64,000 bases of DNA from Tamlana crocina (GTDB taxonomy: Bacteria; Bacteroidota; Bacteroidia; Flavobacteriales; Flavobacteriaceae). The notes beneath the pieces are model-generated. The model made no database searches and was not told the DNA's origin. It saw nothing but the letters and a program-made list of their open reading frames with translations. The stretch spans positions 2,800,001 to 2,864,000 of the forward strand of contig CP158972.1 in the NCBI GenBank assembly GCA_040429635.1, given 5' to 3'. Both the position numbers and the translations under genes were made by a program. Every line of letters starts with the position of its first letter. Positions within the stretch are counted from its first letter, which is position 1. This document shows positions 54,105-62,603 of the stretch, piece after piece.

Positions 54105-55532
54105 ATGAAGAAAATTTTAGCACTAGTATTGGTTTCTGCACTGGGAGGTATTTTCACTCTGGGAGCCTACAAGCTTTTTTTAGAAGAAAAACAACCCGTT
54201 GTGGTTACTGCACAAACGGAAACCCCAACTTTTTTACCCACAAGTAATATTGGCAATTTAAATAACATTTTAGAGTCACCCGACTTTTCCCTTGCCGCAG
54301 AAAATACGGTAAATGCCGTGGTGCACGTTAAAAATGTAACCCTAAGTTCTGGTCAGTTTACGTTACAGGATTTGTTTTCCGGACGGCAACCACAACAGCG
54401 CGCCCAGATGGGAACAGGCTCGGGAGTGATTATAAATTCCGATGGTTACATTATTACCAACAACCACGTCATTAAAAACGCGCATGAGCTTTCGGTAACA
54501 CTGAACAACAATAAAACCTACACGGCGGAACTGATTGGTGCCGATGCCAAAACCGACATCGCGCTATTAAAAATCAATGCCGATGAAGACCTACCTTATG
54601 TTACTTTTGCAGATTCAGACACGGTAAAAGTTGGTGAATGGGTATTGGCGGTGGGCAACCCGTTCAATCTGACTTCAACCGTAACGGCGGGCATTGTTAG
54701 TGCCAAATCGAGGGATTTATCAGGAACTAGTTCGCAATCGTTTATTCAAACGGATGCAGCGGTTAACCCAGGAAATTCTGGAGGTGCTTTGGTAAACACC
54801 AATGGTGAATTGGTGGGCATCAACACGGCCATTACCTCACAAACGGGATCGTACATTGGTTACTCGTTTGCCGTACCGAGCAATATTGCCCGAAAGGTGA
54901 TTGAAGATATTATGGAATATGGTAACGTTCAAAACGGAATTTTAGGTATTGAAGGCGTGCCGTTACCAATAGATAACACTACTGCTGAACGATTGGACAT
55001 CGATGTGTCATCCGTTAGAGGAGATACCGAAGGGATTTACATTGGTGGCGTTGTTGAAGATTCAGGTGCCGATAAAGCCGGATTGAAAAAAGGCGACATC
55101 ATCAAGGAAATCGACAACATTAAAGTATCTAAATTTTCAGATTTAACAGGCCATTTAAGTGCCAAACGTCCTAACGACGTGGTGCAATTGAAGCTATCTA
55201 GAAGCGGTAATATTGAAACCGTTAACGTAACCTTGGCTAAACGCCAAACCTACAACATGCCTTTGGTGGGGCTTGTAAAAAACGCGAAGTCGGCAGACCT
55301 GAAAAAATACAAAGCTTCCAACGGCGTTAAAATTTTGGAACTGAACGACCGCTACGAAGCATATTGGAGAAGAAACGGTATTACTGAAGGTTGCATCGTT
55401 ACGGCTATAAATGATGAAAAAGTAGATTCGGTTGATGATATTCAAAGAATACTGAAAAACAACACATCGTCCGAAATGCGCATTGAACTCATTAACACCA
55501 ACGGCGAAAAGGAACGCTATAATTTCAGATAA
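54105..55532 (+). CDS. Do-like periplasmic serine protease/chaperone (HtrA/DegP family)
   Basis: The 475-residue protein has an N-terminal signal or anchor segment, then a trypsin-like domain. The catalytic triad is His121 in TNNHVIKN, Asp151 in KTDIALLKI and Ser225 in NPGNSGGAL. Two PDZ domains follow (about 290-385, KAGLKKGDIIKEIDN, and about 395-470, EGCIVTAINDEKVDSVDD). It degrades or refolds damaged envelope proteins. A terminator follows directly. Confidence 0.95.
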   Translation: MKKILALVLVSALGGIFTLGAYKLFLEEKQPVVVTAQTETPTFLPTSNIGNLNNILESPDFSLAAENTVNAVVHVKNVTLSSGQFTLQDLFSGRQPQQRAQMGTGSGVIINSDGYIITNNHVIKNAHELSVTLNNNKTYTAELIGADAKTDIALLKINADEDLPYVTFADSDTVKVGEWVLAVGNPFNLTSTVTAGIVSAKSRDLSGTSSQSFIQTDAAVNPGNSGGALVNTNGELVGINTAITSQTGSYIGYSFAVPSNIARKVIEDIMEYGNVQNGILGIEGVPLPIDNTTAERLDIDVSSVRGDTEGIYIGGVVEDSGADKAGLKKGDIIKEIDNIKVSKFSDLTGHLSAKRPNDVVQLKLSRSGNIETVNVTLAKRQTYNMPLVGLVKNAKSADLKKYKASNGVKILELNDRYEAYWRRNGITEGCIVTAINDEKVDSVDDIQRILKNNTSSEMRIELINTNGEKERYNFR

Positions 55533-55551
55533 AAATAAAATCACGAATTAA

Positions 55552-55590
55552 AACACCCCGTTAAAAAATCAACTTTATCGGGGTGTTTTT
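55552..55590 (+). terminator. Terminator after the HtrA-family gene
   Basis: AACACCCCG and CGGGGTGTT form a perfect stem followed by a T run. Confidence 0.88.
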
Positions 55591-55737
55591 GTTTGCAGTT
55601 TCCCGATAAAAATAGCGTAAAAAACCAGGCTTATCCCTTCATATTTACGGATGAACGATTTTTTATGCAAATGCTTTACGAAAACGTTTGAAATATGGTA
55701 TTTTTAGGCATCCAAATACAACTAAAACTAAACTATT

Positions 55738-57186
55738 ATGAGTTCCATCAAAACTTACGAAAAGGAATTGGCCTTTCAGGCAGACCGACGAAAAGCGACC
55801 GTAGAATTTATTAAAATTGTAAGTGATTTGTGGTACGACAAATCCATCGAATTGGTACTTTTCAGAAACCAATTAATCGACAGAAATGTGAGCCAAATTT
55901 TAAACCTGCACGAATATGCTGGGAAGTTTGTTCAAAAGCCCATTTCTATTTTTGATTCGGTAGAAATTGCACAGGCCATAAAATCGTTGAATATCCCACC
56001 GGCAAAACTGGATATTGGAAAACTCACTTACGAATTCCATTTAGAAGAAAATAGCCAGATTAACGCCACCCGATTTGTTGCTTCAAAATTAAGGGAAGCT
56101 AATAAAAATGGAAGTATTGAACCAAAAGACGTGGTGCTTTACGGTTTCGGTCGTATTGGCCGATTAGTAGCACGCGAACTCATGGTACGCACCGGAAAAG
56201 GCAGCCAATTACGATTACGGGCCATTGTAACCCGTGGTGAACTCAACGAAAATATTTTAGAAAAGCGCGCCGCCCTTTTACGGAACGATTCGGTTCATGG
56301 TGAGTTTTCAGGCACGGTTTCGGTCGATTTAAAAAAGAAAGCCCTCATTATAAACGGCACTACGGTACACATGATTTCTGCCAATGCCCCCGAAGATATC
56401 GACTATACCACATTTAATATAAACAACGCCTTGGTTATTGATAATACGGGTGCATTTCGAGACCAACCGGGTTTAAGCCGACACCTAAAAGCCAAAGGCA
56501 TTGACAAAGTGCTTTTGACCGCCCCGGGGAAAGAAGTGCCCAATATTGTTTATGGCGTTAACCACAAAGCATACAACCCAGATAAACTGAATATTTTTTC
56601 GGCAGCATCGTGTACCACCAATGCCATCACCCCTATTTTAAAGGTTGTTGAGGATTCTTTTGGCGTAAAAAGTGGCCATTTGGAAACCATTCACGCTTAT
56701 ACCAATGATCAAAATTTAGTGGATAATTTTCATAAAAAATACCGTCGAGGTCGAGCGGCAGCCCTAAATATGGTAATTACCGAAACTGGTGCCGGCCAAG
56801 CCGTAGCCAAAGCTCTGCCCACTTTAGAAGGGAAACTCACATCGAGCGCCATTCGGGTGCCTGTGCCCAATGGGTCTTTGGCCATTCTAAACTTGGAATT
56901 GAAAAATAAAACTTCGGTGGACGGCGTAAATACCATTTTAAAAAAATATGCCTTGGAAGGCGATTTGGTAGAACAGATAAAATATGAATTGAGTGATGAG
57001 CTGGTTTCGAGCGATATTGTGGGCTGTTCGGCACCTTCCATTTATGACAGTAAGGCTACCATTGTGCGGAAAGATGGAAAAAACTGTATTCTATACATTT
57101 GGTACGATAACGAGTATGGTTACAGCCACCAAGTAATTAGGTTAGCAAAATATATTGCCAAAGTAAGACGTTATACCTACTATTAA
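55738..57186 (+). CDS. gap: Glyceraldehyde-3-phosphate dehydrogenase, long form
   Basis: The 482-residue protein has about 130 extra N-terminal residues before the NAD-binding motif GFGRIGRLVARELM. This matches the long Bacteroidota version rather than the usual 335-residue enzyme. The catalytic Cys292 lies in SAASCTTNAITPIL, followed by HAYTNDQNLVDNFHKKYRRGRAAA and NEYGYSHQVIRL near the end. It oxidises glyceraldehyde 3-phosphate in glycolysis or acts in the reverse direction. A second GAPDH often exists in such genomes. A terminator follows. Confidence 0.95.
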   Translation: MSSIKTYEKELAFQADRRKATVEFIKIVSDLWYDKSIELVLFRNQLIDRNVSQILNLHEYAGKFVQKPISIFDSVEIAQAIKSLNIPPAKLDIGKLTYEFHLEENSQINATRFVASKLREANKNGSIEPKDVVLYGFGRIGRLVARELMVRTGKGSQLRLRAIVTRGELNENILEKRAALLRNDSVHGEFSGTVSVDLKKKALIINGTTVHMISANAPEDIDYTTFNINNALVIDNTGAFRDQPGLSRHLKAKGIDKVLLTAPGKEVPNIVYGVNHKAYNPDKLNIFSAASCTTNAITPILKVVEDSFGVKSGHLETIHAYTNDQNLVDNFHKKYRRGRAAALNMVITETGAGQAVAKALPTLEGKLTSSAIRVPVPNGSLAILNLELKNKTSVDGVNTILKKYALEGDLVEQIKYELSDELVSSDIVGCSAPSIYDSKATIVRKDGKNCILYIWYDNEYGYSHQVIRLAKYIAKVRRYTYY

Positions 57187-57222
57187 AATAAAAACATCTA
57201 AAATAAACTTAGCGTCGTATAT

Positions 57223-57251
57223 AAAAAAAGCCTCATTTTATGGGGCTTTTT
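57223..57251 (+). terminator. Terminator after gap
   Basis: AAAAAAAGCCTC and GGGGCTTTTT pair with a small mismatch and end in a T tract, about 37 bp after the stop codon. Confidence 0.8.
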
Positions 57252-57328
57252 AAATGATTTATAATCAATTAATAAACAATATTTTATAAATTCGCAAACC
57301 AAATACATTTATTAAAATCACACCCGAA

Positions 57329-57937
57329 ATGAATCCTATCAAATCGTTATTTTTTATAGTATTTACATGTCTTTTATCATTTAATTCATTTTCGCAAACC
57401 GACCAAGAGGAAGAAAAACTTTCGTTGAACAGTGGCTCTATCGATAATCAATTTGAATTTGTGATAAGACGCTCAAACAGCTGGCAGGAATACAAAACGG
57501 TTAAAAAAACATGGCTTTACACGCTTAAAGCGCATACTTTAGACTCATTAAAAGCTGTGCATAAAGATTTGGCAGAAACGCAAACCGTAGTAAAAACACA
57601 GGCCAAGGAAATTGAAAATTTAAAGTCAAACCTTTTAAGCACCCAAAACAAATTAGACAAAACCAATGCCGAAAAAGACAGCATGGCGCTTTTCGGAATA
57701 CAGATGAGCAAAGGTGGTTACAACGGACTAATGTGGTCTATCATCGCCGGACTATTGGCTTTACTCCTATTATTCATTTATAAATTTAAGAATAGTAACG
57801 CCATTACCCGCGAGGCCAGAAAATCGTTGGCTGAAATTGAAGAGGAATTCGACGAGCACCGAAGAACAGCCCTTGAGCGCGAACAAAAAGTAAGACGCCA
57901 GTTGCAGGACGAAATCAACAAACAAAAGAAAATTTAG
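57329..57937 (+). CDS. Membrane-anchored coiled-coil protein, function unknown
   Basis: The 202-residue protein has a signal peptide (to about residue 22) and a coiled-coil region (SLKAVHKDLAETQTVVKTQAKEIENLKSNLL in part) over about 70-125. One membrane span (LMWSIIAGLLALLLLFIYKF) lies near 133-152, followed by a charged cytoplasmic coiled coil. Similar proteins are sometimes named tRNA (guanine-N1)-methyltransferase in databases. Nothing in this sequence resembles a methyltransferase, so that name would be wrong here. The gene stands alone after gap. Confidence 0.8.
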   Translation: MNPIKSLFFIVFTCLLSFNSFSQTDQEEEKLSLNSGSIDNQFEFVIRRSNSWQEYKTVKKTWLYTLKAHTLDSLKAVHKDLAETQTVVKTQAKEIENLKSNLLSTQNKLDKTNAEKDSMALFGIQMSKGGYNGLMWSIIAGLLALLLLFIYKFKNSNAITREARKSLAEIEEEFDEHRRTALEREQKVRRQLQDEINKQKKI

Positions 57938-58056
57938 GCTTCCTTAAAAAGCCTAAAACTGCCAAAATTTCATAATGTTCTTTAGTTTAATTGGAACATT
58001 TTTTGTGTTAGGTTACGGTGCAAATTTTATAGTTTAATTTTAAAAAAATTTAGATT

Positions 58057-58239
58057 ATGGAAAAAACACCTGTCAGCGTTCAGCTTATTGGAAAAGAAAA
58101 AGAGTATTACCTTATCAAGTTTCCGAATTTAAAAATCCCCGTAAAGGTCAACCATAACCTTTATACCAAAATGAAGCACAGTAAAGACTATCTGTTTTTG
58201 GAACAAAACAAGGAACGTTTTAAAAGCAACTCAGCATAA
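58057..58239 (+). CDS. Small conserved hypothetical protein
   Basis: The 60-residue protein (VQLIGKEKEYYLIKFPNLK near residues 8-26) has no signal or membrane segment and a strong codon pattern for its length. A clear terminator follows 23 bp after the stop, and a promoter-like AT-rich leader precedes it, which support a real gene. I recognise no domain. Confidence 0.65.
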   Translation: MEKTPVSVQLIGKEKEYYLIKFPNLKIPVKVNHNLYTKMKHSKDYLFLEQNKERFKSNSA

Positions 58240-58261
58240 TCAAAACATAAAATCACTTACC

Positions 58262-58299
58262 AAAAGGTTGAATTTATCAAATGAATTCAACCTTTTTTG
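58262..58299 (+). terminator. Terminator after the small hypothetical gene
   Basis: AAAAGGTTGAATT and AATTCAACCTTTTTT form a perfect 11-bp stem with a T run. Confidence 0.88.
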
Positions 58300-58368
58300 T
58301 TTTCTGAAAATCATGTAAATTAGAGTCGGCAGACTCTTCCGTAGAGCATAAAACCACCATCTAAAATT

Positions 58369-59192
58369 ATGAGTTTAAAAAACCTCGACAAAATAGCGTC
58401 CCATTTTAGCAGCACACCGAAAATGCCCGTATTATTTTTGGGCCACGGCTCTCCTATGAACGCCATTGAAGAAAATGAATTTGTGGCGTCGTTTAAAAAA
58501 CTGGGCAAGGAACTTGTTCGCCCCAATGCTATTTTGTGCATTTCGGCACACTGGGAAACCCGTGGCACTTACGTTACTGCCATGCCCAACCCGCGAACCA
58601 TTCACGATTTTGGTGGTTTTCCGCAGGAATTGTTCGATGTGCAATACCCAGCACCAGGCAGTCCGGAATTAGCCCAAGCCACCCAACAACTCGTCACCTC
58701 AACCGAAGTGGGTTTGGATAATAAATGGGACTGGACCACGGCGCATGGAGCGTCATCAAACACCTGTACCCCAATGCCGATATTCCGGTAATACAAATGA
58801 GTATCGATTATTCCAAACCACCGCAATACCATTACGATTTGGCAAAAGAACTCTACAGTCTCAGACAAAAAGGCATCTTGATTATTGGCAGCGGCAATAT
58901 GGTTCACAATTTAAGAATGGTAGCCTGGAACAAATTGAACGACACTTTTGCTTTCGATTGGGCCGCCGAAGCTAACGACACCATGAAACAATTTATTTTG
59001 GATGGCAACCACCAAAACCTCATCAACTTTAAATCGCAAGGGCGGGCATTCGAATTGGCCATACCCACACCCGAACATTATTTACCCCTGCTTTATACTT
59101 TGGCGCTAAAAGACGAAAAGGAAGCCATTTCCATTTTTAACGACAAACCCGTGGCGGGTTCTTTAACCATGACTTCGGTGAAAATTGGTTAA
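58369..59192 (+). pseudogene. ygiD: DODA-type extradiol dioxygenase (YgiD-like), frameshifted
   Basis: Two overlapping frames form one class III extradiol dioxygenase. The first, 58369-58791, has VLFLGHGSPMNAIEENEF with a metal His, SAHWETRGTYVTAM, and HDFGGFPQELF. The second, from 58725 to 59192, continues GLDHGAWSVIKHLYPNADIPVIQMSIDYSKP and ends normally. The sense shifts at TGGGAC (58726-58731): one more G would give KWGLDHGAW, so a base is missing from a G run. Homologues cleave catechol-like rings such as DOPA. It may be a sequencing error, a decayed gene or a slippage site. Confidence 0.85.
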
Positions 59193-59215
59193 CCCGTTGT
59201 GCTTTTGGAAAAAAA

Positions 59216-59379
59216 CGTCAATTCCAGTGGATTTTTCGATTGAAATGAGAAAAATTTGTATCGAGAATTAATGTTTTGGTAACCAAATAGTTCTCGATAC
59301 AATTTTTTAAGCTCCGCTTAGGTATCTTCAATCAAAATATATTTTGATTTCGATAATCTCAAAATCACTCGAACTGACG
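59216..59379. mobile_element. MITE-like palindromic element
   Basis: The 164-bp segment starts CGTCAATTCCAGTGGATTTT. The reverse complement of its end is CGTCAGTTCGAGTGATTTTG, giving terminal inverted repeats of about 20 bp with four mismatches. Inside, TTGTATCGAGAA (59256-59267) and TTCTCGATACAA (59291-59302) are perfect inverted repeats. There is no coding capacity. Related sequences are familiar as dispersed repeats in Flavobacteriia. Mobility is inferred, and only one copy is visible here. Confidence 0.65.
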
Positions 59380-59463
59380 GATAAACTAAATTTCATGTTC
59401 AAAATGCACAACGGATTTGGTTAGTAAGCTTTATTTGATTTTGTATAATTTTTCGACTACCTT

Positions 59464-59472
59464 CGTTTAACG
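59464..59472. repeat. Left 9-bp boundary repeat CGTTTAACG
   Basis: CGTTTAACG here is the exact inverse of CGTTAAACG at 60968-60976. The pair encloses the two AT-rich accessory genes. The sequence resembles the RYYYAAC/GTTRRRY core sites of integron attC elements. Confidence 0.5.
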
Positions 59473-59532
59473 TCTGATATAAGTCATTGAAACGACGCAT
59501 ATCATTAAAGTTGTAACCAATTATAGAATAGA

Positions 59533-60315
59533 GTGGCGTATAAAAAATTAAAATATTGGTTTGATAAAGATTTAGTTATCGCACTTGCGGAGAAATTATC
59601 TTCGAATAATTCTTCTTATAACAAAGCCTCTTTAATACAGAATATCGAATTAAAATTAGAATGTCTTGAGTTAAAAGACAGAGTAGAATTAATAGCCGAC
59701 CAATTACATAAGAGTTTTGATTATAATTACAACTTAGGGCTTCTACAATTGATTGACATATTAGGACCAGAAAATAAAAGTGAAACAGGAATGTTTACCG
59801 AGTTTTACTGGGTAATGCCTATTGCTAAATATGTAGAAAAGTATGGCATAAATAATTTTGAAAAATCAATGAATGCCATAGAAGAAATAACCAAACGAAA
59901 TACAGGGGAATATGCTATTCGTCCATATATTTTACAACATTTTGATAAAACGCTTAAGCAAATGGTAAAGTGGTCAGAATATTCAAACTTTCATATTAGG
60001 CGGTTAGCAAGTGAAGGAGTAAGACCGAGACTACCTTGGGCAAAAAAATTAGACATTTTTATTGAAGACCCAAAACCAATAATTCCTATTTTAAACAATT
60101 TAAAAGATGATAAATCTAAATATGTTCAAAAATCTGTAGCTAATTGCTTAAACGACATATTAAAAGATAACTTTAGCATTGGTAAGGAAATTATAGAAAG
60201 CTGGAACACTAATGAGATAACCAAAGAAAGACAATGGATTATAAAACACGCTCTTAGAAATTTAATAAAGAAAGAAGATAAATGGGCACTGAAAATTATT
60301 AAAATAAACAACTAA
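59533..60315 (+). CDS. DNA alkylation repair-like HEAT-repeat protein, GTG start
   Basis: The 260-residue protein is probably all helical: repeats such as NLGLLQLIDILGPENKSETGMFTEF, FHIRRLASEGVRPRLPWAK (near residues 148-166) and DDKSKYVQKSVANCLNDILK. The SEGxRPRLPW motif is typical of AlkD-like or uncharacterised HEAT proteins of the DNA alkylation repair family. The start GTG at 59533 is the only start near the frame's opening. The gene is clearly richer in AT than its neighbours, as in a transferred segment. A role in repairing alkylated bases is only a family-level guess. Confidence 0.75.
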   Translation: MAYKKLKYWFDKDLVIALAEKLSSNNSSYNKASLIQNIELKLECLELKDRVELIADQLHKSFDYNYNLGLLQLIDILGPENKSETGMFTEFYWVMPIAKYVEKYGINNFEKSMNAIEEITKRNTGEYAIRPYILQHFDKTLKQMVKWSEYSNFHIRRLASEGVRPRLPWAKKLDIFIEDPKPIIPILNNLKDDKSKYVQKSVANCLNDILKDNFSIGKEIIESWNTNEITKERQWIIKHALRNLIKKEDKWALKIIKINN

Positions 60316-60330
60316 CATTCAAATAAAAAA

Positions 60331-60837
60331 ATGAAACAAATTATTTACTCAATTGCTATAGCAATATTTACAACAGCAACTGTCTTCTCGCAAAATTCTG
60401 AAACAAACCCAATACTAAAAAATAAAATTAAAGAACTGAGCTTTATGGAAGGTAATTGGAAAGGTACAGGATGGATGATGAATAGAAATGGAAAATCGGA
60501 ATTTTCTCAAACAGAAGAAGTTCAATTTAAATTAGACTCTACCGCTATTTTAATTGAAGGAAAGGGAATTTCTAATGGAAAAGTTATACATAATGCGTTA
60601 GCAATTTTAACTTATGATAAAAATAAAGAACATTATTCTTTCCGTTCATATTTGCCAAGTGGAATGACAGCTGAATTTAAAGCAGAAATAATTGATAATA
60701 AACTATACTGGTATCCAAATGAAAATGTACGTTACATAGTTTGGTTAAATGAAAACAAACAATGGTATGAAATAGGAGAATACAAAAGAGGTGAAAAATG
60801 GAACAAATTCTTTGAAATGACACTCGATAAAAAATAA
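60331..60837 (+). CDS. Exported lipocalin-like / DUF1579-like hypothetical protein
   Basis: The 168-residue protein has a signal peptide (MKQIIYSIAIAIFTTATVFSQ) and a pattern, ELSFMEGNWKGTGWMMNRNGK near residues 35-55 followed by alternating strands (YSFRSYLPSGMTAEFKAEI), that suggests a small beta-barrel with a lipocalin-like opening. No binding site is recognisable. It lies 15 bp after the HEAT-repeat gene and shares its low GC, so the two probably moved together. Confidence 0.65.
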   Translation: MKQIIYSIAIAIFTTATVFSQNSETNPILKNKIKELSFMEGNWKGTGWMMNRNGKSEFSQTEEVQFKLDSTAILIEGKGISNGKVIHNALAILTYDKNKEHYSFRSYLPSGMTAEFKAEIIDNKLYWYPNENVRYIVWLNENKQWYEIGEYKRGEKWNKFFEMTLDKK

Positions 60838-60848
60838 TAACTGGTTAC

Positions 60849-60976
60849 AACAATGGCTATAAACAATTGCTATTACAGGCTTATCCTGAAAATTCCTGCG
60901 GAATTTTCAGCTTGTCGTGTACTTGCAAAAGTGCGTGCTAACACACGCAACTGTTCATAGCCGAGACCGTTAAACG
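60849..60976 (+). repeat. attC-like hairpin element with right boundary repeat
   Basis: The arms GGCTATAAACAATTGC (60855-60870) and GCAACTGTTCATAGCC (60947-60962) pair over 16 bp with two mismatches. Inside are a perfect 11-bp hairpin (CTGAAAATTCC/GGAATTTTCAG, 60886-60910) and a smaller stem (GCGTG/CACGC, 60932-60948). The element ends with GTTAAAC (60969-60975), a match to the integron GTTRRRY core. The 5' core is a poor match, so it is only attC-like. Confidence 0.5.
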
Positions 60977-61117
60977 AAAAACCCAATACCTTAATCAAAA
61001 CCTAATCACAAAAACCTTTTTTCAATTGCTCACCATTAGGCAGTCTTTAGTAAAAAAGCTTATTTTTAATAGTTGTTGAACATTCATGAAAAAATAATTT
61101 TCAATTAAAAAAAACAC

Positions 61118-61125
61118 TAATTTTG
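61118..61125 (+). promoter_or_regulatory. Possible -7 element of the RimK-like operon
   Basis: TAATTTTG fits the Bacteroidota -7 consensus and lies 32 bp before the ATG. A matching -33 TTG at the right distance is not seen, so support is limited. Confidence 0.35.
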
Positions 61126-61156
61126 TTTAAACTATTTTTCGTTGTACATTACCTAA

Positions 61157-62602
61157 ATGCAGAAATATATTGTTGTCAATCAGCCAGAAAAATGGAATTT
61201 TTCGATTGAGAATATTACGGTAATTTCATCACAGGATTACCTTACCAACCCCCAATTTTCCTTACTTAAAAAAGCCCGTATTTTTAATCTTTGCAAAGAT
61301 TACAATTACCAATCTAAAGGCTATTACGTATCGCTTTTGGCAGAAGCCCGAGGCCATTTGGCTGTTCCCACGGTAAAAAACATGGTCGATTTAAAAACCT
61401 TAAAACTGGTGCGCATCGTATCGGATGAGTTTGACGACATCATCCAGCAAAGTTTAAAAAACATTAAATCGCGTGAGTTTACGTTGAGCATTTATTTTGG
61501 GCAGAACGTGGCCCAAAAATACAAGGAGCTCAGCAACTTGTTTTACAAACATTTTCAGGTGCCTTTTTTTAGGGTGAAATTCAGTTATAGCACCAAATGG
61601 AACATACAGAGCGTTAAGGTGATTTCGGAATCTGAAATCCCCGACGAACACCTGGAAAGTGTGCAGCAGTTCGCCAACCAGTATTTTTCCAAAAAGCGCT
61701 ACGATACGCCCAAATTGACGAAAAGCGATTTCGATTTGGCCATTTTGGTCAATCCCAACGACCCCGCCCCGCCCAGCAATCCAAAAGCGTTAAAGAAGTT
61801 CGTCGATATTGCTGAAAAAATGAACATCTATGCCGAAATTATCGAGCCCAAAGATTTAACCCGTTTGTCATCGTTCGATGCCCTGTTCATCAGGCAAAGC
61901 ACCGAAGTGAACAACGAGGCTTATGCTTTTGCCCGAAAGGCGCAACAGGAAGGCATTGCCTTGGTGGATTATCCCGATGCCATTTTAAAATGCTGCAATA
62001 AAGTGTATATGGCCGAAGCGCTGCAAAACGCCAATATTGCTACGCCCAAAACCATCATTGTACACAAAGACAACCTGAAGGACGTGTTGGCAACAACGGG
62101 ACTACCCTGTGTGCTAAAAGCGCCCGATTCCACTTTTTCATTCGGGGTAAAAAAAGCTAAAACTGAAGAAGAATTTGGTGCATTGGCCAATAAAATGCTA
62201 AAAGAATCCGATTTGATTATTGCCCAGGAATATTGCCCGTCCGACTACGATTGGCGCATCGGTATTATTGATGGCAAACCCTTTTTCGCCTGTAAATATT
62301 ATATGGCCAAAGGGCATTGGCAAATCTATAACTGGAAAGCCAAAAAGAAAAACGAACAGGATGGCGATGCTGAAAGTTTCCCGATTGAAAAGGTGCCTAA
62401 AAACATTATTAAAATGGCATTGAAGTCGGCGAAACTCATTGGAAAAGGCCTGCTGGGCATCGATATAAAAGTAGTAGACGGTAAACCCATGGTGATTGAA
62501 ATTAACGACAACCCCAACATCGATTTTGGTGTTGAGGATGCCTTTTACGGCGATTTGGTTTACACCGAAATATTAACAGCCTTAAAAACACGAGTGGACT
62601 AA
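61157..62602 (+). CDS. RimK-like ATP-grasp ligase with N-terminal RLAN-type domain
   Basis: The 481-residue protein has an N-terminal region (residues about 1-190, NPQFSLLKKARIFNLCKDYNYQSKGYYVSLLAEARGH in part) typical of RLAN-domain proteins. An ATP-grasp domain follows over about 290-480: LPCVLKAPDSTFSFGVKKA, QEYCPSDYDWRIGIIDGKP, and IEINDNPNIDFGVEDAFYG, which holds the Mg-binding Glu and Asn. Such ligases form peptide bonds between an amino acid and a carboxylate. The next two genes encode another amide-forming enzyme and an amidohydrolase, with 1 bp and then a 4-bp overlap between them. Its substrate is unknown. Confidence 0.9.
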   Translation: MQKYIVVNQPEKWNFSIENITVISSQDYLTNPQFSLLKKARIFNLCKDYNYQSKGYYVSLLAEARGHLAVPTVKNMVDLKTLKLVRIVSDEFDDIIQQSLKNIKSREFTLSIYFGQNVAQKYKELSNLFYKHFQVPFFRVKFSYSTKWNIQSVKVISESEIPDEHLESVQQFANQYFSKKRYDTPKLTKSDFDLAILVNPNDPAPPSNPKALKKFVDIAEKMNIYAEIIEPKDLTRLSSFDALFIRQSTEVNNEAYAFARKAQQEGIALVDYPDAILKCCNKVYMAEALQNANIATPKTIIVHKDNLKDVLATTGLPCVLKAPDSTFSFGVKKAKTEEEFGALANKMLKESDLIIAQEYCPSDYDWRIGIIDGKPFFACKYYMAKGHWQIYNWKAKKKNEQDGDAESFPIEKVPKNIIKMALKSAKLIGKGLLGIDIKVVDGKPMVIEINDNPNIDFGVEDAFYGDLVYTEILTALKTRVD

Positions 62603-62603
62603 C

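Noticed and set aside
57329-57937. tRNA methyltransferase
   Set aside because: Similar proteins carry this name in databases, but the sequence is only a signal peptide, coiled coils and a membrane span.
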